Of a DNA stretch of 42,687 bases, positions 16,918 to 25,364 are shown in pieces. Below the pieces are notes generated by a model. The model was not told the origin of the DNA and ran no database searches. It saw only the letters and a list, made by a program, of their open reading frames with translations. The DNA comes from Acinetobacter sp. WU_MDCI_Axc73. Lineage in GTDB: Bacteria; Pseudomonadota; Gammaproteobacteria; Pseudomonadales; Moraxellaceae. A program made the position numbers and the translations under genes. The stretch spans positions 1 to 42,687 of the forward strand of contig NZ_JAHPRO010000025.1 of assembly GCF_025562455.1 (NCBI RefSeq). The letters run 5' to 3'. The stretch's first letter is position 1. Every line of letters begins with the position of its first letter.

Positions 16918-16960
16918 AACCCCTTTTTATTTCTTTTTTGCGAGAAAATAAAAAAGGGTT
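16918..16960. terminator. Terminator hairpin after IclR gene 1
   Basis: AACCCCTTTTTATTT near 16918 pairs with AAATAAAAAAGGGTT ending at 16960, giving a long A/T-rich stem with a G/C tip that could work in both directions between the convergent IclR and MFS genes. Confidence 0.6.
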
Positions 16961-16988
16961 CAATGATGATGAAAGACATCAAATATTT

Positions 16989-17024
16989 AGCCAGTAATAC
17001 TCAAAATATTACTGGCTTTTATTT
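16989..17024 (+). terminator. Second hairpin between convergent IclR and MFS genes
   Basis: AGCCAGTAATA (16989-16999) and TATTACTGGCT (17007-17017) form a perfect 11-bp stem with a 7-base loop, followed by TTTATTT on the plus strand. It abuts the MFS stop codon. Confidence 0.7.
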
Positions 17025-18200
17025 ATCAATAATTGGGGAAAGTTTTGCATCTCTAAGGCAACAAAAAAGTGCCAAAATAGAAAAAATAATGCCTAATATA
17101 CATACTCCATTCCAGCCAAAATGCCGCCATGCGTAGCTTCCAGCAGTTGTGCCAACTGCACCACCTGTAAAATAGCCAGTCATATAAATTGCATTGAATC
17201 TGGATCTAAGTTGTTGATTAAGCTTAAATACAATACTTTGATTGGAAACATGAACTGCCGAAAGACACGAGTAAATTAAGATCGTCGCAATCACATAATA
17301 AGCAAAAGAAACTGGTAATAAAGTAAATAACAACCAACTTAAAATCAGACCAATACCGCAGCTAATTGAAATCTTATGAATATAACCCTGATCGATATAT
17401 TTACCAGAAAAATTGGCAATAAATGTCCCAATAATGCCCACAAAACCAAATAAACCAATCGAAAAGTCACTAAAATAATAAGGTGCAGGAGCAAGTAAAA
17501 GCGACATTGTGGTAAAGGTCATGCTGATTGCTGCAAAAGTTAAAAAACCAATGTAGGTTCGAATGCGTAAGCGTTGATTTTGTTTAAAAATAACAGGAAT
17601 GGAGCCAATGGTTTTAAAATAACTTTCTGACTGCGTGGCGGGAAAAGAACCAATTTTATTATATAAAACAACTGCTATGATCATTAATAAAAAGCCACTG
17701 ATCAGGTAGATAATATTCCATGCAAACAATGTTGACATCAGTCCTGATAATGAACGTGCCAATAAAATGCCAATCATTAAGCCGCTAATGAGAAAGCCAA
17801 CAACACGACCACTGTGTTGAATGGGAACTAGACTTGCAGCCAGTGGTAATAAAAGTTGTGCAGAAACCGAAAATAATCCTGTAATTAATGTACCAAACAT
17901 TATCCAGCCAATATGGCTAGAAAATCCACTAATCAATAAACCCAAAGAGGCGAGCAGCATCAAAATAAATAATAATCGCCTTTTCTCTAGGATATCTCCT
18001 AAAGGCATTAACAAAAGCAGTCCACTGGCGTAAGCGATTTGTGCAAATGTAGGCACCCAAGCAACGGTTGTTTCTGAAAGATCTAGTGCCACTGACATTG
18101 AGTGAATTAGGGGCTGGCTAAAGTAGTTACTTCCTGAGCAAATACCAGCCGCAACTGCCATCAAAATAACGGTGGGTGTATAGATACTCGACGATTTCAT
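17019..18200 (-). CDS. MFS transporter (YnfM/DHA-like)
   Basis: A 393-residue major facilitator with about twelve membrane helices. Helix 1 holds GICSGSNYFSQPLI and the helix 2-3 loop MPLGDILEKRRLL. This resembles the drug:H+ antiporter-like YnfM group rather than the AAHS carriers nearby. It is a clear paralogue of the carrier at 32057 (GICAGSNYYNQPLI in the same place). It diverges from CoA-transferase 2, with an IclR-type palindrome between them, so uptake or efflux of an acid handled by that enzyme is likely. The ATG at 18200 is the natural start; no better internal start stands out. Confidence 0.83.
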   Translation of the reverse strand: MKSSSIYTPTVILMAVAAGICSGSNYFSQPLIHSMSVALDLSETTVAWVPTFAQIAYASGLLLLMPLGDILEKRRLLFILMLLASLGLLISGFSSHIGWIMFGTLITGLFSVSAQLLLPLAASLVPIQHSGRVVGFLISGLMIGILLARSLSGLMSTLFAWNIIYLISGFLLMIIAVVLYNKIGSFPATQSESYFKTIGSIPVIFKQNQRLRIRTYIGFLTFAAISMTFTTMSLLLAPAPYYFSDFSIGLFGFVGIIGTFIANFSGKYIDQGYIHKISISCGIGLILSWLLFTLLPVSFAYYVIATILIYSCLSAVHVSNQSIVFKLNQQLRSRFNAIYMTGYFTGGAVGTTAGSYAWRHFGWNGVCILGIIFSILALFCCLRDAKLSPIIDK

Positions 18201-18300
18201 GAAAGTTCACTTGATTTTTTTAGTGCAATTTTTGATTACACATAGAGGGATCTAGCAAGCTTAATCAAAAAACAATTTATTTACAATAATAATAGAATTA

Positions 18301-18319
18301 TATTTTGCAATGCGATATT
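18301..18319. promoter_or_regulatory. IclR-type operator between MFS and CoA-transferase 2
   Basis: TATTTTGC-AAT-GCGATATT, similar in sequence and spacing to the palindromes at 14481, 14622 and 15999. It lies about 90 bases upstream of the CoA-transferase and 100 upstream of the divergent MFS gene. Confidence 0.65.
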
Positions 18320-18407
18320 TTAATTTATTATCAAAATTAAGTATGACATATTGAGTTTACTTGACTGCAAAAATAGTTAAATTTAATCAACAATAATGAG
18401 GAAGAAT

Positions 18408-19631
18408 ATGAGTGCCTTAACAGGATTTAAGGTTTTGGATTTAAGTCGGATTCTAGCTGGACCTTGGTGCAGCCAGATTTTGGCAGACTTAGGTGCAGAG
18501 GTCATCAAAATTGAAAAACCATTTCAGGGGGATGATACACGTATTTGGGGACCTCCATTTCTTAAAAACAATAATGGTCAGGACACGGGTGAATCGGCCT
18601 ATTATTTATCTGCAAATCGTGGTAAGCATTCAGTTGCCATTGATATGGCCACGACTGAAGGACAAGATCTTATTAAAAAAATGGTACTTGAAAGTGATGT
18701 TTTAATTGAAAATTATAAAGCAGGTTCTCTTAAAAAATACGGGCTGGACTATGACAGCTTAAGTTTGATTAATCCAAAACTGGTGTATTGCTCGATTACT
18801 GGATTTGGACAAAAAGGTCCACGTGCTGCTGAACCTGGCTACGATTTTATTATTCAAGGTATGGGTGGCATGATGAGTGTCACAGGCGAACGTGATGATT
18901 TGCCTGGTGGCGGTCCGCAAAAAGCAGGGTTGGCATTTGCTGACCTCACTACAGGTTTATACGCTGCGATTGCGATTCAAGCGGCGCTTCTATCGCGTGT
19001 GACCACAGGTGAAGGTCAACACATCGATATGGCATTACTGGATACTCAAGTCGCTTCACTTTCAGTATTGGCGATGAATTATTTAACTTCTGCAAAAGTG
19101 CCAGGGCGTTTTGGTAATGCGCATGCCAATATTGTGCCTTATCAAGTCTTCAAGGCAAAAGAGGGGGAATTCATTATTGCATGTGGTAACGATCAACAGT
19201 TCAAAGCTTTATGTGAAAGTATTGGTTTGCCTGAACTGTGCAAAGACCCGAAATTTGAAAAGAATAAAGATCGTGTTATTCATCGCGAAGAAATCAGCGC
19301 TATTTTACAACAGCATTTTATGACACAACCTGCTCAAGAGTGGGTTGAGTGTATTCATACGGTAAAAGTACCAGTAGGGATGATCAACAATTTGCAACAG
19401 ACGCTAGAAGAAAAACAAGTCATTTTTCGAGAAATGGTCGTAAATATGCAGCACCCACTACGTTCTGATTATGTCTCGATTGGCTCACCCATCAAGCTCT
19501 CTAAAACACCAGTACAATATGTAAAAACTCCGCCATATCTAGGAGAAGATACAGACTATATTTTACAACGGTTTTTAACGCCAATGGAGCTACAAGCTTT
19601 AAAAGCTAAGAAAGTAGTACAACAGGGCTAA
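18408..19631 (+). CDS. CaiB/BaiF (class III) CoA-transferase, copy 2
   Basis: A 407-residue paralogue of the enzyme at 14698, with the same landmarks: GFKVLDLSRILAGPWC, the probable catalytic aspartate in EPGYDFIIQGMGG, PGGGPQKAGLAFADL and GKVPGR-type KVPGRFGNAHANIVPY. The frame is open from ATG 18396, but ATG 18408 is spaced correctly from AGGAAG (18398-18403). The likely job is transfer of CoA from succinyl-CoA or a similar donor to a dicarboxylate. The two copies have diverged evenly along their length, so they may differ in substrate. A terminator follows, and an IclR gene lies convergent downstream. Confidence 0.88.
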   Translation: MSALTGFKVLDLSRILAGPWCSQILADLGAEVIKIEKPFQGDDTRIWGPPFLKNNNGQDTGESAYYLSANRGKHSVAIDMATTEGQDLIKKMVLESDVLIENYKAGSLKKYGLDYDSLSLINPKLVYCSITGFGQKGPRAAEPGYDFIIQGMGGMMSVTGERDDLPGGGPQKAGLAFADLTTGLYAAIAIQAALLSRVTTGEGQHIDMALLDTQVASLSVLAMNYLTSAKVPGRFGNAHANIVPYQVFKAKEGEFIIACGNDQQFKALCESIGLPELCKDPKFEKNKDRVIHREEISAILQQHFMTQPAQEWVECIHTVKVPVGMINNLQQTLEEKQVIFREMVVNMQHPLRSDYVSIGSPIKLSKTPVQYVKTPPYLGEDTDYILQRFLTPMELQALKAKKVVQQG

Positions 19632-19652
19632 GCCTGTATAGTCAAAGCGAGT

Positions 19653-19687
19653 AGGAGCATTGATACCATCAATTGCTCCTTTTTTTT
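19653..19687 (+). terminator. Terminator after CoA-transferase 2
   Basis: AGGAGCA (19653-19659) pairs with TGCTCCT (19674-19680), with an inner TTGAT/ATCAA extension and one bulged T, followed by seven or more T. A strong rho-independent signal ending just before the convergent IclR stop. Confidence 0.88.
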
Positions 19688-19698
19688 GATGATTTGAC

Positions 19699-20544
19699 TT
19701 ATAAGCTTTCTGTTAAGGCATCTTGAATACTATTTACCATATATTTTAACCGTGGACCTATGTCTTCAATGGTTTTTTCGGCACTAAGTAAATAAGAGGG
19801 TGAACCACAGTTAAACACATATAAACCGTGTTTCGAACTCATTAATGGTACAGCGACAGAATTAATACCTTGCTGCCATTCGCCTAAAGAAAGACAATAA
19901 CCATATTTGTTATATTGTTCAAAAGCCCGGTCAAGCTGTTCCTGAATGTTTGACCATTGTTCTGGCTCTCTCTTTTGAATGGCCTCTAAAATTAAATTTC
20001 GTTCGTATTCGGGAGTAGCAACTAAACAGGCACGACCCATCGAGCTACTATACAGCGGTAATGTTGAACCAATTGGGCGACGTAAGGTGCTATTGGTTTG
20101 AACAACATCCAGATAAAGCATATTCAGACGGTCACGAGCTGCTAATGCTACGGGTGCCTGTGCATAAAGGCTCATTTCTTCCATAAAAGGATGCGCAGTG
20201 GTACGAATGGTCAGATTTGCCAGCGCAGCATAACCTAATGAAAGAACACCAATATCGAGCATATATTTGGGGGAATCTGGCATTTGCTTCAAATAGCCTA
20301 AGCTAACTAAGGTATTACAAATGCGGGCAATGGTCGGCTTAGGTAAGCCCGTCATTTTGGCTAATTCTAAATTACCTAATACTTGATGCTGTAATGAGAA
20401 ACAACGTAGTAGTTCTAAGCCACGTGCTAAAGAAGCAATAAATTGGGGATTATTTTCACGATGAATATGGGAAATAGGATCTAAACGAATTTCATCAAAA
20501 TTAGGCGTTTTATCATTTTTTTTGCTTTCAGCGGGTTGCGACAT
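19699..20544 (-). CDS. IclR-family regulator 2 (PcaR/PcaU/PobR-like)
   Basis: A 281-residue IclR regulator: winged helix-turn-helix with LGNLELAKMTGLPKPTIARI, then the effector domain ending in YVFNCGSPSYLL and DIGPRLKYMV. It is closely similar to the IclR protein at 16046 and probably arose with it by duplication. It sits between CoA-transferase 2 and the dcaF-dcaH-dcaE operon, on the same strand as the latter, with an IclR-type palindrome 49 bases before its start. It is the best candidate for direct control of the dca genes. I cannot tell activator from repressor. Confidence 0.87.
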   Translation of the reverse strand: MSQPAESKKNDKTPNFDEIRLDPISHIHRENNPQFIASLARGLELLRCFSLQHQVLGNLELAKMTGLPKPTIARICNTLVSLGYLKQMPDSPKYMLDIGVLSLGYAALANLTIRTTAHPFMEEMSLYAQAPVALAARDRLNMLYLDVVQTNSTLRRPIGSTLPLYSSSMGRACLVATPEYERNLILEAIQKREPEQWSNIQEQLDRAFEQYNKYGYCLSLGEWQQGINSVAVPLMSSKHGLYVFNCGSPSYLLSAEKTIEDIGPRLKYMVNSIQDALTESL

Positions 20545-20592
20545 TAAATTCTCAGGTTAAAGCAGTATTTATATCCTGATCATAGAGCATTT

Positions 20593-20611
20593 TATTTCGC
20601 ATTGTAAAATA
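20593..20611. promoter_or_regulatory. IclR-type operator upstream of IclR gene 2
   Basis: TATTTCGC-ATT-GTAAAATA: the left arm is perfect and the right arm is degenerate. Its position between dcaF and the IclR gene suggests autoregulation of the latter. Confidence 0.55.
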
Positions 20612-20667
20612 AATCCATTCATCACTACGCTGTTGTGATGAATGGATATCTTCAGAGAAGTGGGAGG

Positions 20668-21873
20668 TTAAGCGACGTTCTCAATCACCATTGCTAAACC
20701 TTGACCTACACCAATACACAGGCTCACTACTGCATATTTTTTATTGCGACGTTGTAACTCACGTGCAACAGTCAACGCCAGACGCGCACCAGAGGCACCT
20801 AAAGGATGACCAATCGCAATCGCACCACCATTTGGGTTTACGCGTGGATCATTAAAGTCAACCCCTAGACCTTTTAAGCAAGATAAAACCTGTGAAGCAA
20901 AAGCTTCATTGATTTCAATAATATCTAGGTCATCTAGTGTTAAGCCTGCACGAGTTACCGCTTTTTTAATTGCTTCAATTGGACCTGCACCCATAATACG
21001 TGGTTCAACACCAGCAACAGCAGCGGACAGGATTTTTGCCATTGGTTTTAGACCATATTTTTGACCAGCAGCTTCTGAACCTACTAACACCGCAGCAGCA
21101 CCATCATTAATACCTGAAGCATTGCCTGCTGTGACCACACCACCTTCAAATAATGGTTTAAGCTTGCTTAAAGCGTCAACGGTTAAGCTTGGGCGAGGGT
21201 GTTCATCTTCAGTGACTTGTTTGGGCGGTAATTTCTTACCTTGCGGTACTTCAACTGCTGTGATTTCACCTTCAAAAAAGCCTTCTTCTTTTGCTTTTTG
21301 GTATTTCGCTTGAGATTGAGCAGCAAATAAATCAGCTTGTTCACGAGTAATACCATATTCAACAGCAACATTATCACCTGTTTCAGGCATAGAATGACCA
21401 CCATATTGTGCCACGATCTTTTTATTCGGAAAACGTGAACCAATGGTAGTGTCATAGATTTTAGCATCACGGCTATAAGCGCTTTCTGCTTTACCCATAA
21501 CAAAAGGAGCGCGAGACATACTTTCTACGCCTCCAGCAACATATAAATCGCCTTCGCCACAAGTGATCGCGCGCGCAGAATCAATAATTGCACCTAAACC
21601 ACTGGCACATAAACGATTGACCGTTTGACCAGGAACAGTCACAGGAAGCCCAGCCAATAATGCAGCATGACGTGCCACATTACGACTGTCTTCACCTGCC
21701 TGATTGGTATCACCAAAAATGACATCTTCAATATCGGCACCTGATACACCTGTTTTTTTAATCAAACGCTGAATCACTAAACCCGCTAAATCATCAGGTC
21801 GAATCGAAGCAAGTTCACCTGCATGGCGACCAAATGGAGTACGTAAACCGCCGTAAATATATGCGTTTAACAT
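20668..21873 (-). CDS. dcaF: 3-oxoadipyl-CoA thiolase-like acetyl-CoA acyltransferase
   Basis: A 401-residue thiolase II. The nucleophilic cysteine is Cys89 in VNRLCASGLGA, the active-site histidine His356 in GHPLGASG, and the second cysteine Cys386 in CIGVGQG. Length and sequence are those of PcaF/PaaJ-type 3-oxoadipyl-CoA thiolases, which split 3-oxoadipyl-CoA into acetyl-CoA and succinyl-CoA. As last gene of the dcaE-SDR-dcaH-dcaF operon it corresponds to DcaF of A. baylyi. A pcaF gene probably also follows pcaIJ beyond the window, so the two would be paralogues. Confidence 0.9.
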   Translation of the reverse strand: MLNAYIYGGLRTPFGRHAGELASIRPDDLAGLVIQRLIKKTGVSGADIEDVIFGDTNQAGEDSRNVARHAALLAGLPVTVPGQTVNRLCASGLGAIIDSARAITCGEGDLYVAGGVESMSRAPFVMGKAESAYSRDAKIYDTTIGSRFPNKKIVAQYGGHSMPETGDNVAVEYGITREQADLFAAQSQAKYQKAKEEGFFEGEITAVEVPQGKKLPPKQVTEDEHPRPSLTVDALSKLKPLFEGGVVTAGNASGINDGAAAVLVGSEAAGQKYGLKPMAKILSAAVAGVEPRIMGAGPIEAIKKAVTRAGLTLDDLDIIEINEAFASQVLSCLKGLGVDFNDPRVNPNGGAIAIGHPLGASGARLALTVARELQRRNKKYAVVSLCIGVGQGLAMVIENVA

Positions 21874-21894
21874 GGAGTAAATTCCCTTTTTAAA

Positions 21895-23412
21895 TTAAGC
21901 CGTAAAATTTAGTGGAAGATTCAATGCGACACGGCGTTGTAACCACGGGCTAGGGCGGTAACGCGGATCGTAAGTTAATTCGGAAATGCGATTTAGAATC
22001 AGTAAAATTTTATCTGAACCGAGTACGTCACCCCATTCGATGGGGCCATATGGATAACCCAAACCTAGACGAACAGCAGCATTGATATCATCGACCGTTG
22101 CAATATTTTGTTGCGCAATGTCACAACCTAAATTAATCACCATAGCCAATATACGTTGCGCGACAAAACCTGTGCTTTCACCAATCATGCTGACTAATGC
22201 ACCATCAAGGTTGAATATTGAATGCGCGACCTGAACATAATCAGCTTGGGTGGCAAGTGAAGGCATTAAGGTGCGGTGTTTTTCAATGCCATACAGCATA
22301 TCAATCGCGACACTATGTGCAGGATTTGCATTGAAACGTTTCGCCGCGTGTGTGGTGTCTTCACCGTAACAAGCTAATAAACATAAACTATCTGCTTGTG
22401 GCGTTGTTGCAGTATCCAGTTGAATATTTTGTGCAGTGAGATAAGCTTCTAGCAGTTTTTTGTCATCTGCAAAATCAGCTGCAATCCATACAGCAGGATA
22501 GCGATCTAAACGCTCAACCACTTTGGTAGCTGTTTCACCTGTCTTGCTACCTGTACGGTAGTCATAAAAACCCTGACCAACTTTGCGACCCAATTGTTTG
22601 GCTTCGAGCATTTGTTTGGTGAGTGGACTTGGTCGATAACGTGCTTCTTCGTAGTATTGATGATAGATTGATTCCATCACTGGATGAGAAACATCAAGCC
22701 CTGTTAAATCCATCAGTTCAAATGGTCCCATTTTGAAACCAACACCATCCCGCAAAATACGATCAATTTCACTGATATCTGTGACATTTTCATTCAGAAT
22801 TTTTAAAGCTTCTGTACCATAAGCTCGACCCGCATGATTAATAATAAATCCTGGAGTATCTTTTGCCACCACAGGGCGATGACCAAATACACGAGAAAGT
22901 TGGTTTAGCGTTTCCACATGTTTTGGATCTGTTTTTAAACCTTGAATCACTTCAACCACTTTCATGAGTGGAACAGGATTGAAGAAGTGATAGCCAATCA
23001 CACGTTCAGGATGTTTACAATTTGCTGCAATCGCAGTAATCGAAAGAGATGAAGTGTTTGAAGCTAAAATTGTGGTTTCTGGAACAATCGCTTCAAGCTG
23101 ATCCATTAAAGATTGTTTAATGTCTAAACGCTCAATAATTGCTTCAACGATCAAATCACAGCTTTTTAAATCACTAAGTTCATGGGCAATCAAAAGATTT
23201 GCATTGGCTGCATCAGCTTGTTCAGTTGTGATTTTATTTTTATCAAGCAGCTTTTGAAAGGTCGCTGCTAATTTTTCTTTGGCTTGTTGTGCCGCACCAG
23301 CTTTGGCATCGTACAAATAAGTGGTATGACCCGATTGTGCTGCAATTTGGGCAATACCACTACCCATAACACCGACACCAATAATGGCAATAGTTTTGAT
23401 CTGTTGTGTCAT
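21895..23412 (-). CDS. dcaH: 3-hydroxyacyl-CoA dehydrogenase (PaaH-like, two C-terminal domains)
   Basis: A 505-residue NAD-dependent 3-hydroxyacyl-CoA dehydrogenase. The N-terminal Rossmann loop is IGVGVMGSGIA (GxGxxG from residue 12), followed by the catalytic stretch ERVIGYHFFNPVPLM and two repeats of the C-terminal dimerisation domain (VGFKMGPFELMDLTGLDV and LGLGYPYGPIEWGDVLG). That double-domain, 500-residue form is characteristic of PaaH/PaaC-type enzymes that oxidise 3-hydroxyadipyl-CoA. It lies 21 bases upstream of dcaF and 50 bases after the SDR gene, so it is within the operon. It matches DcaH. Confidence 0.9.
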   Translation of the reverse strand: MTQQIKTIAIIGVGVMGSGIAQIAAQSGHTTYLYDAKAGAAQQAKEKLAATFQKLLDKNKITTEQADAANANLLIAHELSDLKSCDLIVEAIIERLDIKQSLMDQLEAIVPETTILASNTSSLSITAIAANCKHPERVIGYHFFNPVPLMKVVEVIQGLKTDPKHVETLNQLSRVFGHRPVVAKDTPGFIINHAGRAYGTEALKILNENVTDISEIDRILRDGVGFKMGPFELMDLTGLDVSHPVMESIYHQYYEEARYRPSPLTKQMLEAKQLGRKVGQGFYDYRTGSKTGETATKVVERLDRYPAVWIAADFADDKKLLEAYLTAQNIQLDTATTPQADSLCLLACYGEDTTHAAKRFNANPAHSVAIDMLYGIEKHRTLMPSLATQADYVQVAHSIFNLDGALVSMIGESTGFVAQRILAMVINLGCDIAQQNIATVDDINAAVRLGLGYPYGPIEWGDVLGSDKILLILNRISELTYDPRYRPSPWLQRRVALNLPLNFTA

Positions 23413-23462
23413 GATAACTGTCCTAAGATACTGTAATCATTTAAAAATAAAGGTATAAAAAA

Positions 23463-24227
23463 TTAGGTTAATCGCTGCTTATCGCCATCTATCGGTAATA
23501 TTTGCCCAGAGATGGAACTCGCACTATTCGATGCGAGAAAAACGCATAAATCTGCGATGTGTTTGGGATTTACAAATTGTTTAAGCGACTGATTGGCAAG
23601 TGCGTTTTGAGTCACTTCTTCAAGAGAAATATTCATGGCATCTGCACGAGCTTGTAATACACGTTGCACACGTTCACCATCGACTGCGCCAGGAAGAACT
23701 GCATTGACACGAATATCAAATGCACCCAGTTCCATCGAAAGCGTTTTGGTAAAACCAATAATTCCCCATTTTGAGGTTGAATAGGCCAGTCTAAATGGAT
23801 AACCCATGCGTCCTGCAATCGAGGAAAGATTGATAATGACACCAGAATTGGATTGCTTGAGATAAGGGATCGCCAATTTCGTTATCATAAAGGTACTATT
23901 CAGGTTTAAATTTAAAACCTGTGTCCAGTCTTCAAAACTCAATTCATCTGCTGCCACGGTGGGGCCAGAAATTCCTGTGTTATTCACCAAGATATCTAAT
24001 CCACCTAACGCTTGCATGGCAGTCTCAAATATAGGTTGAATCGCATTCATTTGACCGAGATCACAATATGCAATTTGTAGTTGAGGATAATCCTGTTTGA
24101 ATTGTTGCAAGCTTTCTTGATTGATATCACATACAAAAACGTCATCGCCTTGTTTTAAAAAGGTTTCTGCGATACATCTGCCAATCCCAGAACCACCAGC
24201 ACTAATAAATACTTTACGCGCTATCAA
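23463..24227 (-). CDS. SDR-family oxidoreductase in the dca operon
   Basis: A short-chain dehydrogenase/reductase of about 254 residues. The cofactor loop SAGGSGIGR replaces the usual TGGGSGIG, and the family NNAG appears as NNTG (LVNNTGISG). The catalytic Ser, Tyr and Lys are present (NLSSIAG, then YSTSK). GTG 24233 has GAGGAA directly abutting it. TTG 24227, two codons later, has that site at six bases and is the likelier start. The gene lies between the enoyl-CoA hydratase and dcaH genes with small gaps. In the published ADP1 cluster I recall a dcaC gene in about this place, but I am not sure what it encodes, so I leave the symbol empty. Confidence 0.82.
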   Translation of the reverse strand: MIARKVFISAGGSGIGRCIAETFLKQGDDVFVCDINQESLQQFKQDYPQLQIAYCDLGQMNAIQPIFETAMQALGGLDILVNNTGISGPTVAADELSFEDWTQVLNLNLNSTFMITKLAIPYLKQSNSGVIINLSSIAGRMGYPFRLAYSTSKWGIIGFTKTLSMELGAFDIRVNAVLPGAVDGERVQRVLQARADAMNISLEEVTQNALANQSLKQFVNPKHIADLCVFLASNSASSISGQILPIDGDKQRLT

Positions 24228-24258
24228 TTTCACTTCCTCAATCTTCGACTGTAAAGAC

Positions 24259-25047
24259 CTATTTGCCTTGATAAGAAGGTTTGCGTTTTTCTATAAAAGC
24301 ATTGATCCCTTCGTTTTTGTCTTCAGTTGAAAATAATAATTGGAAAGATTTACGTTCTAACGTTAAGCCAGCATTTAATGGTACATCTTCACTCATCAGC
24401 GCAACTTCTTTAATTTGCTGCAATGCAATCGGTGGCATTTTGGCAAGACTTTGTGCCATTTTGATAGCAGTAGAAATGGTTTGGTCATCTTCGGTCACTT
24501 GAGAGACTAGACCCATGATATAAGCTTCTTCTGCTGGAATCATGGCACCTGTCATGATCATACGCATTGCATGGAATTTTCCGACCGCACGGAACAAACG
24601 CTGTGTACCACCAGCGCCCGGCATTAAACCAACTTTAATTTCAGGTTGACCGAAAATGGCACCTTTGCCTGCAATAATAATGTCACTGTGCATGGCAAGT
24701 TCACAACCACCACCAAGAGCGTAGCCATTAACTGCCGCAATAACAGGTTTTGGACATTGAGAAATCGCGTTCCAATAACGTTCTGTACGGCGTAGCATCA
24801 TGTCAGTTGAACCCGCTGTTGCCATTTCTTTTAAATCTGCGCCAGCTGCAAACACTTCATCACCACCTGTAAGGACAATGGCGTGAATATCGTCATTGAA
24901 GCTAAGTTCAGTAAATGCCTGTGCAAGCTGTTTGCGCACTTCTGTATTTAATGCATTTTTTGATTCAGGGCGGTTGATTTTGACGATTGCTATTTTTTCA
25001 ATTGAATAATCGATTTTGACGAAATTATCCTTGTTCATACCTGTCAT
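24259..25047 (-). CDS. dcaE: Enoyl-CoA hydratase/isomerase (crotonase family)
   Basis: A 262-residue crotonase: oxyanion-hole segment DEVFAAGADLKEM, then AAVNGYALGGGCELAMHSDII and the second glutamate region GQPEIKVGLMPGAGGTQRL, which resembles PaaF/FadB-type 2,3-dehydroadipyl-CoA hydratases. The frame is open to ATG 25107, but ATG 25047 has AAAGGA at seven bases. The shorter start also leaves the upstream palindrome outside the coding region. First gene of the minus-strand dca operon, divergent from dcaA across about 320 bases. It should hydrate the trans-2-enoyl diacid-CoA made by DcaA. Confidence 0.9.
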   Translation of the reverse strand: MTGMNKDNFVKIDYSIEKIAIVKINRPESKNALNTEVRKQLAQAFTELSFNDDIHAIVLTGGDEVFAAGADLKEMATAGSTDMMLRRTERYWNAISQCPKPVIAAVNGYALGGGCELAMHSDIIIAGKGAIFGQPEIKVGLMPGAGGTQRLFRAVGKFHAMRMIMTGAMIPAEEAYIMGLVSQVTEDDQTISTAIKMAQSLAKMPPIALQQIKEVALMSEDVPLNAGLTLERKSFQLLFSTEDKNEGINAFIEKRKPSYQGK

Positions 25048-25059
25048 TTTCACATCCTT

Positions 25060-25078
25060 TATTTCGCATATCAAAACT
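25060..25078. promoter_or_regulatory. Possible IclR half-operator upstream of dcaE
   Basis: The left arm TATTTCGC is intact, but the right arm (TCAAAACT) is poor. It ends next to the dcaE ribosome site. A GCGAAATA half-site also occurs at 25337-25344 near dcaA. Suggestive only. Confidence 0.35.
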
Positions 25079-25364
25079 ATATTCCTCATATAATGCTTAA
25101 TCGACAAAATTTTTCAAGTGTTTTTTATGACATTAATTGATTGAACTTTTTGATAAATCAGTAAATGCCTGAAAAATAAAGCCTGGATGATACATAATTT
25201 CGTTTAACGGAATTTATTTTTAAAAAAGTATTGAAAAAATGGTTTTAATTCTCGTAGTATGAAATTAATTTAATGCAGAACTAGATTTTGTGAAACTTTG
25301 TGTGCTGACTAATTTGCAAAATAGTTGGTATCAATAGCGAAATATATGAAATGGGAGATCACTC

